The notes under the pieces were generated by a model. It was not told the origin of the DNA, did no database searches, and saw only the letters and a program-made list of their open reading frames with translations. Positions 27,225-34,601 of a stretch of 64,000 bases of DNA are shown in pieces. The stretch spans positions 558,001 through 622,000 of the forward strand of contig CBDFGG010000006.1 of NCBI GenBank assembly GCA_965247015.1, given 5' to 3'. Numbering within the stretch: the first letter of the stretch is position 1; every line of letters begins with the position of its first letter. The translations under genes and the position numbers were made by a program. Origin of the DNA: JAIXWP01 sp965247015 (GTDB taxonomy: Bacteria > Bacteroidota > Bacteroidia > Flavobacteriales_D > Sanyastnellaceae).

Positions 27225-27697
27225 CTCTTTAAGTAGTAAGTGTTTTAGTGTGTTCGTTAAAAATCCAATTATTGGTTTCTTAACACCACAAAGAAAACGC
27301 ATTATCTATTTAACACGCAATACCTCTTATACCTCTTCAAACGCAATTCGTGACCTAAATTAAACAAAAAGCATCTAAACACCCTGTTCAGTTTGATTTT
27401 GGCACGGGGTACTTAAGGTCCATCACCAACTAAATTTAGGGCACGATTGGCTAAAATTCAGTCACAAAAAACATTTAGACGTATTTATCTGATAATCAAC
27501 CCTTTGTTTTTAATACCGTGCATATGCAAGTCGACCAAAATTGCAAAACAAACGATAGCCCTTCAAAATACATCGACTAAAAAAAACACTCATTCTTCTT
27601 GAAAGCGGTATCAATTACATTCTTAAATCTTTATACCCAGAAAATGACCTTTTTTCAACCATAAAATGGATTCCTGCGACTGTTTTTGTAAATTCAC
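27225..27697. other. Non-coding interval between divergent lytTR and clpS genes
   Basis: About 470 bp, AT-rich, without a convincing ORF, hairpin terminator or repeat. It must hold the promoter of the orphan LytTR regulator on the minus strand, but no clean TAnnTTTG/TTG pair was found there. Confidence 0.5.
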
Positions 27698-27705
27698 TAT
27701 CTTTG
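27698..27705 (+). promoter_or_regulatory. -7 promoter box of clpS
   Basis: TATCTTTG, a perfect match to TAnnTTTG, 20 nt before the clpS ATG at 27726. A TTTTTG lies 9 bp upstream, too close for a normal -33. Confidence 0.5.
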
Positions 27706-27725
27706 CACGGCTTAACAATCTATAT

Positions 27726-27998
27726 ATGAGTAGCGTTGAAACAGAAGAATTAGTAATTGAAGACGTAGCAGCAGTAGATACCCGCAAGCTAGTTCTACAT
27801 AATGACGAGGTGAATACGTTTGACTTCGTTATTGATGCGCTTATGCAGGTATGCGGCCATGAAAGAATTCAGGCTGAGCAATGCACTCTACTTGTACACT
27901 ACAAAGGCAAATGCGATGTAAAGAATGGCGAGTTTTCAAAACTAGAGCCTATGTGCCTCGCCCTACTCGACAGAGGCCTTTCAGCTGAGATCCAGTAA
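27726..27998 (+). CDS. clpS: ATP-dependent Clp protease adaptor ClpS
   Basis: 90 residues from the ATG at 27726 (the frame is open from 27666, but the promoter box lies at 27698). The core LVLHNDEVNTFDFVIDALMQVCGHERIQAEQC carries the ClpS N-degron pocket (NDExxT/FxxV) and the central helix; KCDVKNGEF and the end LLDRGLSAEIQ are also typical. ClpS delivers N-end-rule substrates to ClpAP, so a ClpA homologue is expected elsewhere. An M48 peptidase follows after 19 bp, giving a small proteostasis unit. Confidence 0.9.
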   Translation: MSSVETEELVIEDVAAVDTRKLVLHNDEVNTFDFVIDALMQVCGHERIQAEQCTLLVHYKGKCDVKNGEFSKLEPMCLALLDRGLSAEIQ

Positions 27999-28017
27999 TC
28001 CCTACACACTACGAAAT

Positions 28018-28818
28018 ATGAAAAAGACTCTTGCAGCAATGGCTGTTCTTTTAGGCCTTGCTTATGCAGTATCGTGCACTAAAGTGCCCATCACCGGCAG
28101 AAAACAAATGAACCTCGTTCCAGAAAGTGAAATGATCGGAATGAGTTTAACTGCATATTCTGACTTTCTAAGTAAAAGTTATGTACTTCCAACTTCTGAC
28201 GCGCGCACTCAAATGGTACAGCGTATCGGAAATAAAATCAAAACATCTGTAGAAAAATTTCTTGCAGATAACAATCAATCAAATCGCGTAGAAGGATTTC
28301 AATGGGAATTCAATCTTGTTGATGATCCAACAGTAAACGCTTGGTGTATGCCCGGTGGTAAAGTAGTTGTTTACACAGGAATTCTTGGTGTGACTCAAGA
28401 CGAACAAAGTCTTGCAGTTGTGATGGGACACGAAATCGCACACGCTGTTGCACGTCACGGTAACGAACGTATGAGCCAAGGTCTATTAATCGAAGGCGCG
28501 GGAGCAACACTTGGTGCATTGATGTCTGAAAAACCAGATCTAGCAAAAAACATTTTTCTTCAGTCTTATGGTATCGGAAGTCAACTCGGAATGTTGGCTT
28601 ACAGCAGAAATCATGAAAGCGAAGCAGACAAACTCGGACTCGTTTTCATGGCGATGGCAGGATACGATCCGAATGCAAGCATCGGATTCTGGCAACGTAT
28701 GTCTGCTTCTGGAGGCCAAGCTCCACCTGAGATTCTTAGCACTCACCCAAGTGATGAAACACGCATAAATACACTCAAAGAATTTATGCCTGAAGCAATG
28801 AAATATTACAAACCGTAA
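28018..28818 (+). CDS. Lipoprotein M48-family metallopeptidase (Loi/BepA-like)
   Basis: 266 residues. A signal peptide with lipobox (AVSC, Cys20) marks an envelope lipoprotein. The zinc site is His138-Glu-Ile-Ala-His142 in VVMGHEIAHAVARHG with the third ligand in HESEAD (about 199-204). VPITGRKQMNLVPE after the lipid anchor is the standard N-terminus of the Bacteroidota M48 family. Likely outer-membrane protein quality control in the periplasm. Follows clpS closely and probably shares its transcript. Confidence 0.92.
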   Translation: MKKTLAAMAVLLGLAYAVSCTKVPITGRKQMNLVPESEMIGMSLTAYSDFLSKSYVLPTSDARTQMVQRIGNKIKTSVEKFLADNNQSNRVEGFQWEFNLVDDPTVNAWCMPGGKVVVYTGILGVTQDEQSLAVVMGHEIAHAVARHGNERMSQGLLIEGAGATLGALMSEKPDLAKNIFLQSYGIGSQLGMLAYSRNHESEADKLGLVFMAMAGYDPNASIGFWQRMSASGGQAPPEILSTHPSDETRINTLKEFMPEAMKYYKP

Positions 28819-28908
28819 TCATTTCATCATCACCAAACGGTTCATCACGCTGTTGAAAAATCGAAGTTTTGAGTTATCACAAACACCCTTTATCCCTTTT
28901 GATGAAGG

Positions 28909-28916
28909 TAATTTTG
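28909..28916 (+). promoter_or_regulatory. -7 promoter box of the TPR/glycosyltransferase pair
   Basis: TAATTTTG matches TAnnTTTG and lies 29 nt before the ATG at 28946. The TTTTG at 28897 is too close to serve as -33. Confidence 0.4.
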
Positions 28917-28945
28917 AAACACTAATTTGATTAAGCCTTTAACGT

Positions 28946-29272
28946 ATGATGCAAGACCGATTGAAAATGATTGAGAATATGCTCGAAACTAATCCAAAGG
29001 ATAGTTTCTTGCACTACGCAGCAGCGTTAGAAAATCACAAGAATGGTGATATCAATCAAGCCATTAAAATTCTAAAATCAATCGTAAAAAACGATCCGAA
29101 TTATTTGGCAAGCTATTACCAACTCGGTAAGTTCCTCGAAGAAAAAGGAAAGATGGAAGAAGCTATCGAAGTCTATCTCGCAGGAAAAGATGTTGCCAAA
29201 AAACAAAGTGATATGAAAACACTCGGAGAACTTTCCGAAGCACTCATGTTACTCGACGTTTACGAAGATTGA
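28946..29272 (+). CDS. Small tetratricopeptide-repeat protein
   Basis: 108 residues, two to three TPR units: FLHYAAALENHKNGDINQAI and YLASYYQLGKFLEEKGKMEEAIEVY carry the TPR signature spacing. No signal peptide. A scaffold or adaptor for a partner that cannot be named. Its stop TGA overlaps the ATG of the glycosyltransferase (TGATG), so the two are translationally coupled and may work together. Confidence 0.85.
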   Translation: MMQDRLKMIENMLETNPKDSFLHYAAALENHKNGDINQAIKILKSIVKNDPNYLASYYQLGKFLEEKGKMEEAIEVYLAGKDVAKKQSDMKTLGELSEALMLLDVYED

Positions 29273-30390
29273 TGAAGAATATCGCATTCTATTGTAGTTC
29301 GATAAGTTGGGGCGGTCTCGAAATGAACACTGTGCGTTATGCAAAGTGGATGACCGAACTAAATTATCGAACTATTTTATTTTGCGTCAAAGATTCTCCC
29401 ATCCATAAAGAAGCAATCGCTCTCGAACTCCCCATTGTTCTTGTTGAACACAACAAAAAATATGGAGACTTCAAGAATGTCTTTCGTGTAAAAGCACTTT
29501 TTAAAACCAATAAAATTGACATCATTTGGTTTCGCGACACACGTGATATGTCACTGCTTGGTTGGGTGAAAAGACTTTCTTCCAAAAAATATTTTTTGAT
29601 CTATCAGCAAGCGATGCAGCTTGGCATTTCAAAAAAAGATCCAATACATACGTTGCGATTTCGCGCGATTGACCTGTGGATTTCTACACTTGATTTTTTA
29701 AAAAAGCAGGTATTGGAAAAAACAAATGTGCGCGCGAGTCAGATCGCTACTATTCCTCTAGGCGTTGATACGAGCCGATTCAACTCGCCTACTCTATCAA
29801 AAGAACAAGCTCGCACACAACTCAACATTCCTCAAGATGCTTGGGTGGTCGGAATACTCGGACGTATCGACCCACTGAAGGGGCAACATACTTTGATCAA
29901 CGCACTTCAAATTTCCAAGGATCATATTTCTGCTATCGTAATGGGTGAATCCACCAAAAATGAAGGCAACGAATATGAAATAAGTCTCAAGAAAAAAGTG
30001 CGATCACTCGGTTTAGAGAAACGTGTTTTTTTCAAACCATATAGCAAAGACGTTCAAACATTCTATCGCGCCATTGATGCGTTTGTTCTTGCTAGCGCGG
30101 GCGAAACATTCGGCACCGTTACCATTGAAGCGATGAGCTTCGGTCTTCCTGTCATTGGTACCAACAGCAGCGGCACTCCAGAAATTTTGGATCATGGAAA
30201 TGCTGGTATGCTCTTCGAACCTGACAACGCTATCGAATTGGCTGATGCGCTGCACACTCTTTATCATGATGCCTCAACTGCAAAAGAAATAGGCGAAAAA
30301 GGAAAAGCTCGCTTCCTGAAATTGTATTCCAAAGAAGCGAGCCTTCAAGCTATTGATACAGAAATCAAACGCCGACTAGCAAGACATTAG
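29272..30390 (+). CDS. GT4-family glycosyltransferase
   Basis: 372 residues from the ATG at 29272; a TTG at 29269 is also in frame but the ATG overlaps the upstream stop in the usual TGATG way. GT-B fold: N-terminal lobe begins FYCSSISWGGLEMNTVRYAKW, and the C-terminal lobe has GILGRIDPLKGQHTLI and the E-x7-E motif (ETFGTVTIE) in ASAGETFGTVTIEAMSFGLPVIGT. It transfers a sugar from a nucleotide donor, likely to envelope polysaccharide or lipid; acceptor unknown. Its stop overlaps the stop of the convergent sugar dehydrogenase by 4 bp. Confidence 0.9.
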   Translation: MKNIAFYCSSISWGGLEMNTVRYAKWMTELNYRTILFCVKDSPIHKEAIALELPIVLVEHNKKYGDFKNVFRVKALFKTNKIDIIWFRDTRDMSLLGWVKRLSSKKYFLIYQQAMQLGISKKDPIHTLRFRAIDLWISTLDFLKKQVLEKTNVRASQIATIPLGVDTSRFNSPTLSKEQARTQLNIPQDAWVVGILGRIDPLKGQHTLINALQISKDHISAIVMGESTKNEGNEYEISLKKKVRSLGLEKRVFFKPYSKDVQTFYRAIDAFVLASAGETFGTVTIEAMSFGLPVIGTNSSGTPEILDHGNAGMLFEPDNAIELADALHTLYHDASTAKEIGEKGKARFLKLYSKEASLQAIDTEIKRRLARH

Positions 30391-31916
30391 TCATTGCATA
30401 GTGTGCCGAAGATTCCCATAAATTCAATCAAGTCATTTACTGTTATAATTCCATTACCATCCATGTCACCAGGACATCCTGCTTGTGTTCCAAACTGACA
30501 TGAACCATCATCTACCGATGCATCCGTATTGTAATTAATGGCAGATGGATAGGTACATCCTGGAATTCCTCCGAGAATGACCCACGGAATTTGATTTGAA
30601 GATCGTGTGCATTCTCCGTTCGATGCATTCACTGAATACAAGCCTGCAGCAGCTGGTGCGTAAGCTTGCGATGTTGCACCAGGGATTTGTGTAGTGCCAT
30701 TAAACCACCAATAAGAAGTAGCAGAAGTTGACTCCAATGAACCTTCTTGGTTCAAAGAAATAGTGGGTTGAAATTCTCCGCATGCATCTTTAATTTTTGC
30801 AATGACTCCACCCTGTCTTACAATATAAAGTTCTCCTGCTGCATCTTCTTGAATAGCTGTAACAGCGCTACCAGCAGAACCATAGTTAGTAGTAGTCCAA
30901 CCATTCGATTCACTTCCTGTGATACCATACAACACACCAGCGCAATAATCAGTGAAGAAATAAATGCCATTCATCGCAGGATATTTTGATCCACGATAAA
31001 CAACTCCTCCTGTTATAGAGCAGAAACTAGTGGGTGCATTGTGTGAATACTGTTGTACTGGAAATACCATCGTGCTTGCTGCAGCACAAGCTGCGGTGTT
31101 GTATGTTGCATTTCCTTCATAACATCTCCATCCATAATTTTCTCCACCTGTCGAAGATGCTGGTCTAAAGTTTACTTCTTCCCATGCATTCTGACCGACA
31201 TCTGCAATCCACATATCACCTGATTGTCTATCGAAAGAAAACTTCCAAGGATTGCGAAGTCCGTACGACCAAATTTCATCTTGTGTTCCCGCAACTCCTA
31301 CAAAGGGATTATCAGAAGGCACGGCATAAGGAAAAGCACTGTCGACATCGAGTCGCAACATTTTCCCTAAAAGATCATTTAAGTTTTGCGCGCGATTTCC
31401 AGGATCTCCCGCGCTGCCTCCATCTCCCATACCGATATACAAATAGCCATCAGGACCAAAGGTGATGTGTCCGCCATTGTGATTACCAAAAGGTTGATTA
31501 ATCGTAATAATAGTTTGGGCGGATCCAGCATTGGCTACGTTCGGATTACCACTCACTTGATAGCGCGCTACAACCGTGTTTCCCGATGTATTGGTGTAGT
31601 TGATATAGAAATATCCATTACTCGCATAGTTGGGATGAAATGCTAAACCCAATAATCCACGCTCACTGCCGCTGCTTAGTAATGAGCCAACATTTAAGAA
31701 CGTCCCGATATATGTTCCCGTAGTATCCACGATTTCAATCTTGCCTGTATTTTTTTCCAAAATAAACAAGCGATGGTCGTTGCAATGATAGAGCCCCACG
31801 GGACCATTTAGCCCAGAGTAAAATGTTTCTAGCTCAATGGTAACAGGAGTTACGTTCTGAGCATTGCTCCATACCCCGCAAAATAGGAGAGCGAAAAAGA
31901 GTAAGAATTTCTTCAT
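30387..31916 (-). CDS. Secreted PQQ-type glucose/sorbosone dehydrogenase with dockerin-like tail
   Basis: 509 residues. Signal peptide (1-20), then a six-bladed PQQ-dependent sugar dehydrogenase domain (about 25-375) with ERGLLGLAFHPNY, His146 in GNHNGGHITFGPDGYLYIG and LRNPWKFSFD; an Ig-like module (about 380-450); a GCxYPxAxNYxxxAxxDDGSC calcium-type motif; and a C-terminal EF-hand/dockerin-like loop DMDGNGIITVNDL (484-496) between two cysteines. It would oxidise sugars in the periplasm or outside; PQQ synthesis is not encoded here. The tail differs from a type IX sorting signal, so surface attachment is uncertain. Confidence 0.85.
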   Translation of the reverse strand: MKKFLLFFALLFCGVWSNAQNVTPVTIELETFYSGLNGPVGLYHCNDHRLFILEKNTGKIEIVDTTGTYIGTFLNVGSLLSSGSERGLLGLAFHPNYASNGYFYINYTNTSGNTVVARYQVSGNPNVANAGSAQTIITINQPFGNHNGGHITFGPDGYLYIGMGDGGSAGDPGNRAQNLNDLLGKMLRLDVDSAFPYAVPSDNPFVGVAGTQDEIWSYGLRNPWKFSFDRQSGDMWIADVGQNAWEEVNFRPASSTGGENYGWRCYEGNATYNTAACAAASTMVFPVQQYSHNAPTSFCSITGGVVYRGSKYPAMNGIYFFTDYCAGVLYGITGSESNGWTTTNYGSAGSAVTAIQEDAAGELYIVRQGGVIAKIKDACGEFQPTISLNQEGSLESTSATSYWWFNGTTQIPGATSQAYAPAAAGLYSVNASNGECTRSSNQIPWVILGGIPGCTYPSAINYNTDASVDDGSCQFGTQAGCPGDMDGNGIITVNDLIEFMGIFGTLCND

Positions 31917-31932
31917 GACTTTTGGTTTTAAT

Positions 31933-31976
31933 CAAATGTAGTGAAAATCAATTTTACTCTTTTTCAATTAAGTTTG
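31933..31976. promoter_or_regulatory. Divergent promoter boxes for the sugar dehydrogenase (-) and PagL-like gene (+)
   Basis: Minus-strand TACATTTG (plus 31933-31940) serves the dehydrogenase (start 31916). Plus-strand TAAGTTTG (31969-31976) lies 4 nt before the GTG start at 31981, so that mRNA may be leaderless. A TTG for the minus promoter is at plus 31965-31967 (24-bp spacer). No -33 for the plus one. Confidence 0.45.
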
Positions 31977-31980
31977 AGCC

Positions 31981-33084
31981 GTGCAACGCTGGCTTCTCCT
32001 TTTGACCGTCCTCATTCATGTGCAAGTATTTGCGCAGTTGGACACCTGTAATCTAGGCAAGGGGAAGTTTTCCATTATTGCTAATGGTGGAAATATCATT
32101 CCACACCGCGAAGAAATGAGACATCTCATTCAAGGGCATTCAGTGGGGGCCGCCATACAATTCAATCAAAAAACGCAAGGCACGAAGGCTTGGCATAAAG
32201 CTTATAATTATCCCGAGCTCGGATTGGAACTCGCTTTTAATACTACCGGAAACCGCGAACAGCTCGGAGATCAATTGGCCTTGTCCTACATGATTCATCT
32301 GCCTCTTCATCCCTTTCGAGAAATTGAAAAGAAACACTCATTCAAACATTACTTGAGTTTAGGAATAGGCGCAGGTTATGCTACGAAGAAATGGGAGTTG
32401 AGAGAAAATACGCAATCTTTAGTTCTTGGAAGTCATTTGAATACTTCTGTCATGCTGCAATATGGTATTGTAGTATTACAAACGAAGCACATCGAACTCC
32501 GCACCGGACTTCGTTTACATCATTTGTCTAACGGCGCATATCAATTACCCAATTTAGGAACAAATAATTTTCTCTATTTCATTTCTCTTCATCAAAGAAG
32601 AAATGATGAGTTGAAATTGCAGCGCAATTTTCTTCCTTTCTCACCTAGCTGGAATACGTGGATTGGCTTCACAGGTGGAGCAAAAGAAATATCGCCACCG
32701 GGTCAGAAGAAATATCCTTCTGTTACCCTACACCTTTTACAAGAACGCCATCAAACATTTAAAAGCTCTTTTGGATTAGGGTTGGATATGATGTTCAATT
32801 CTGCAGTCACAGCGCTAAGAGAGCGCAATGTAGGCGCCGACGTGCCATGGAAAGACAGCGCACGACTAGGAGCTGTATTATCCTATGGTATTCACTTCAA
32901 TGATTTTCAATTGCGCATTCAACAAGGAGTTTATGTACTCAACACTTGGTCTGGTGATGGCAGTTTGTATCATCGATTCTCATTGCGTTATTTGATCAAA
33001 GATCATCTCACAGTACAAGTAGGACTCAAAACACATTTCGCGAAAGCAGATCATGCTGAAATCGGTATAGGATGGAATCTATGA
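31981..33084 (+). CDS. PagL-like lipid A deacylase / acyloxyacyl hydrolase family protein
   Basis: 367 residues starting with GTG at 31981; signal peptide (1-19, ending VFAQ). Outer-membrane beta barrel of the PagL type: RLHHLSNGAYQLPNLGTN (from about 178) carries the His181/Ser183 pair and the following Asn-Gly of lipid A 3-O-deacylases. The Bacteroidota branch is longer than PagL (about 170 residues), with a second barrel-like half whose function is unknown. Lipid A remodelling is inference from the motif. The next gene starts inside its stop codon (ATGA overlap). Confidence 0.78.
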   Translation: MQRWLLLLTVLIHVQVFAQLDTCNLGKGKFSIIANGGNIIPHREEMRHLIQGHSVGAAIQFNQKTQGTKAWHKAYNYPELGLELAFNTTGNREQLGDQLALSYMIHLPLHPFREIEKKHSFKHYLSLGIGAGYATKKWELRENTQSLVLGSHLNTSVMLQYGIVVLQTKHIELRTGLRLHHLSNGAYQLPNLGTNNFLYFISLHQRRNDELKLQRNFLPFSPSWNTWIGFTGGAKEISPPGQKKYPSVTLHLLQERHQTFKSSFGLGLDMMFNSAVTALRERNVGADVPWKDSARLGAVLSYGIHFNDFQLRIQQGVYVLNTWSGDGSLYHRFSLRYLIKDHLTVQVGLKTHFAKADHAEIGIGWNL

Positions 33085-33821
33085 AGCAACTGATGACATA
33101 TACTCTTTTGCTTTGCATGTTGGTGTTGACCTCATGTGATAAAGAGTCTGCGCCTGATTGTTTCAAGAAAGCGGGTGAAGAAGTAACAGTGCGTCGTGAT
33201 TTGGATGCATTCAATGAAATAGAAATTACAGACTATTTATTTATAGAACTCATTCAATCTGCAGACCGCCATATCGAAGTCGTGGGACCGAAAAATATTT
33301 TACCAAAAATCATTACCGAAGTAAGCGATGGTAAACTATTCATTGAAAATAAGAATACGTGCAATTTTGTGCGTTCTTTCAAGAACAGAGTTACTATAAA
33401 AATTTATGCGCCCTCATTTACCTATATCACGAATAGAGGTACTGGAGACATTAAATCGATTGGTGAGTTAAGTGGAACTTATTTCAAGATTGAAAACAAA
33501 CATGCATCAGGAAAAATAGAAATAGCGTTTGTAGGAGATAGTCTTGCAGCCTATACTCAGACAGGGGTTTCAGAGATGATCATCAAAGGTGAAGTAACCA
33601 AAGCCGAATTATTCAATCAAGGCTTGGGAATGATGGATGCGCGCGATTTACAAAGTCATGAAGCTTATGTGAACAACAGCACCATCAACGATATCTACGT
33701 CAATACAGATGGATATCTATTTGGTCGAATTGATTTTTCTGGAAATATCTATGTACGCTCCAACCCTACGCAAATCGATCAAGCAATAACAGGTTCAGGA
33801 AAAATAATTGCTATCCCTTAG
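33081..33821 (+). CDS. GIN-domain (DUF2807) lipoprotein
   Basis: 246 residues from the ATG at 33081, which overlaps the PagL-like stop (ATGA); an ATG 9 bp upstream is also in frame. Lipobox LTSC follows a hydrophobic segment. The body is a right-handed beta-helix of DUF2807 / head-GIN type (FNEIEITDYLFIELIQS at the start, then short parallel strands to GSGKIIAIP). Such proteins are envelope-associated with unknown role. Co-translated with the PagL-like protein, so both may act on the outer membrane. Overlaps the end of the convergent thioesterase gene by 11 bp. Confidence 0.85.
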   Translation: MKQLMTYTLLLCMLVLTSCDKESAPDCFKKAGEEVTVRRDLDAFNEIEITDYLFIELIQSADRHIEVVGPKNILPKIITEVSDGKLFIENKNTCNFVRSFKNRVTIKIYAPSFTYITNRGTGDIKSIGELSGTYFKIENKHASGKIEIAFVGDSLAAYTQTGVSEMIIKGEVTKAELFNQGLGMMDARDLQSHEAYVNNSTINDIYVNTDGYLFGRIDFSGNIYVRSNPTQIDQAITGSGKIIAIP

Positions 33822-34221
33822 GATAGTACGGTGCCAATTTTTCAAGCACATGCGCTGGACACTTGATGGGACGGCCTGTTTGCTTATCTACAAAAACCAA
33901 ATCAGTTGTTGCTCTATTGATGATGACATCTCCCGAATAGGTTTCGTATGAGAACTTTAGTCTCACGCCAGGCAATTCAGTGATCATTGTTTTGATCATG
34001 ATTTCATCATCATAATATGCAGGCTTTATAAAACGAATGCTGTATTCACTCACTGGTAAAAGAATACCTTCATCTTCGAGCTCTCTGTATGTGATGCCCA
34101 ATTGGCGTAGGGCTTCCACACGTGCTACTTCAAAGTATGTAGCGTAATTTCCATAATATGCATATCCCATGCGATCGGTTTCTGCATATCTTATTCGAAT
34201 AAATGTTTCTGTTTGATACAT
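33811..34221 (-). CDS. Acyl-CoA thioesterase of the 4HBT hotdog family
   Basis: 136 residues from the ATG at 34221 (the frame is open to 34308, but the extra 29 residues are not hotdog-like). Signature IRYAETDRMGYAYYGNYATYFE carries the active-site Asp of the 4-hydroxybenzoyl-CoA thioesterase/YbgC type; the rest is the hotdog sheet. Hydrolyses acyl-CoA thioesters; the Tol-Pal associated YbgC is the nearest well-known relative but no tol genes are here. Shares an 11-bp convergent overlap with the GIN lipoprotein gene. Confidence 0.88.
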   Translation of the reverse strand: MYQTETFIRIRYAETDRMGYAYYGNYATYFEVARVEALRQLGITYRELEDEGILLPVSEYSIRFIKPAYYDDEIMIKTMITELPGVRLKFSYETYSGDVIINRATTDLVFVDKQTGRPIKCPAHVLEKLAPYYPKG

Positions 34222-34322
34222 ACCGCAATTTATAATCTTTGTTAGTTGTGTAAACACACCTCGCCATTCACAATTAATTTTTGTATGTTTATAACCACGG
34301 AGGCACAAGCTACAAGATAAGG

Positions 34323-34341
34323 GGGTGGAAACACCCTTTTT
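34323..34341 (+). terminator. Hairpin with GAAA tetraloop and T-run upstream of dnaA
   Basis: GGGTG-GAAA-CACCC followed by TTTTT. A short but stable GNRA-capped stem. It could end plus-strand transcription that runs through from the GIN lipoprotein gene before dnaA. Confidence 0.4.
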
Positions 34342-34510
34342 GGGGTAAGGAAGTGAAATAGAAGAGTTTATTTTCTGATACCTAAACTAGATAGTCAACA
34401 CCTGTCAGAAATATTGAAGAATCAAGGGGTTGGTGAAAAAATGTTGAATAGTCAAACTTTCTATAAAGTCAATAGCAAACAGTTTTTTTTTTTCACTTTT
34501 TTCATCATTC

Positions 34511-34545
34511 TTTTGCGAAGGATTAGAACGGATAAACTACTTTAG
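34511..34545 (+). promoter_or_regulatory. Candidate dnaA promoter
   Basis: TTTTG (34511-34515), 22-bp spacer, TACTTTAG (34538-34545), a one-off TAnnTTTG. About 57 nt of leader before the ATG at 34602. An 11-T run lies at 34483-34493. No TTATCCACA-type DnaA boxes were seen in 34309-34601, so there is no sign of oriC here. Confidence 0.35.
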
Positions 34546-34601
34546 CGGACTAAGCCTTACAATTTCTACAACAACCGAATTAACCATACTTATATTTTAG
34601 C

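Noticed and set aside
27666..27725. N-terminal extension of ClpS
   Set aside because: The extension contains the TATCTTTG box at 27698 and is not ClpS-like; start placed at 27726.
34309..34601. oriC next to dnaA
   Set aside because: No cluster of DnaA boxes or obvious AT-rich 13-mers; T11 alone is not sufficient.
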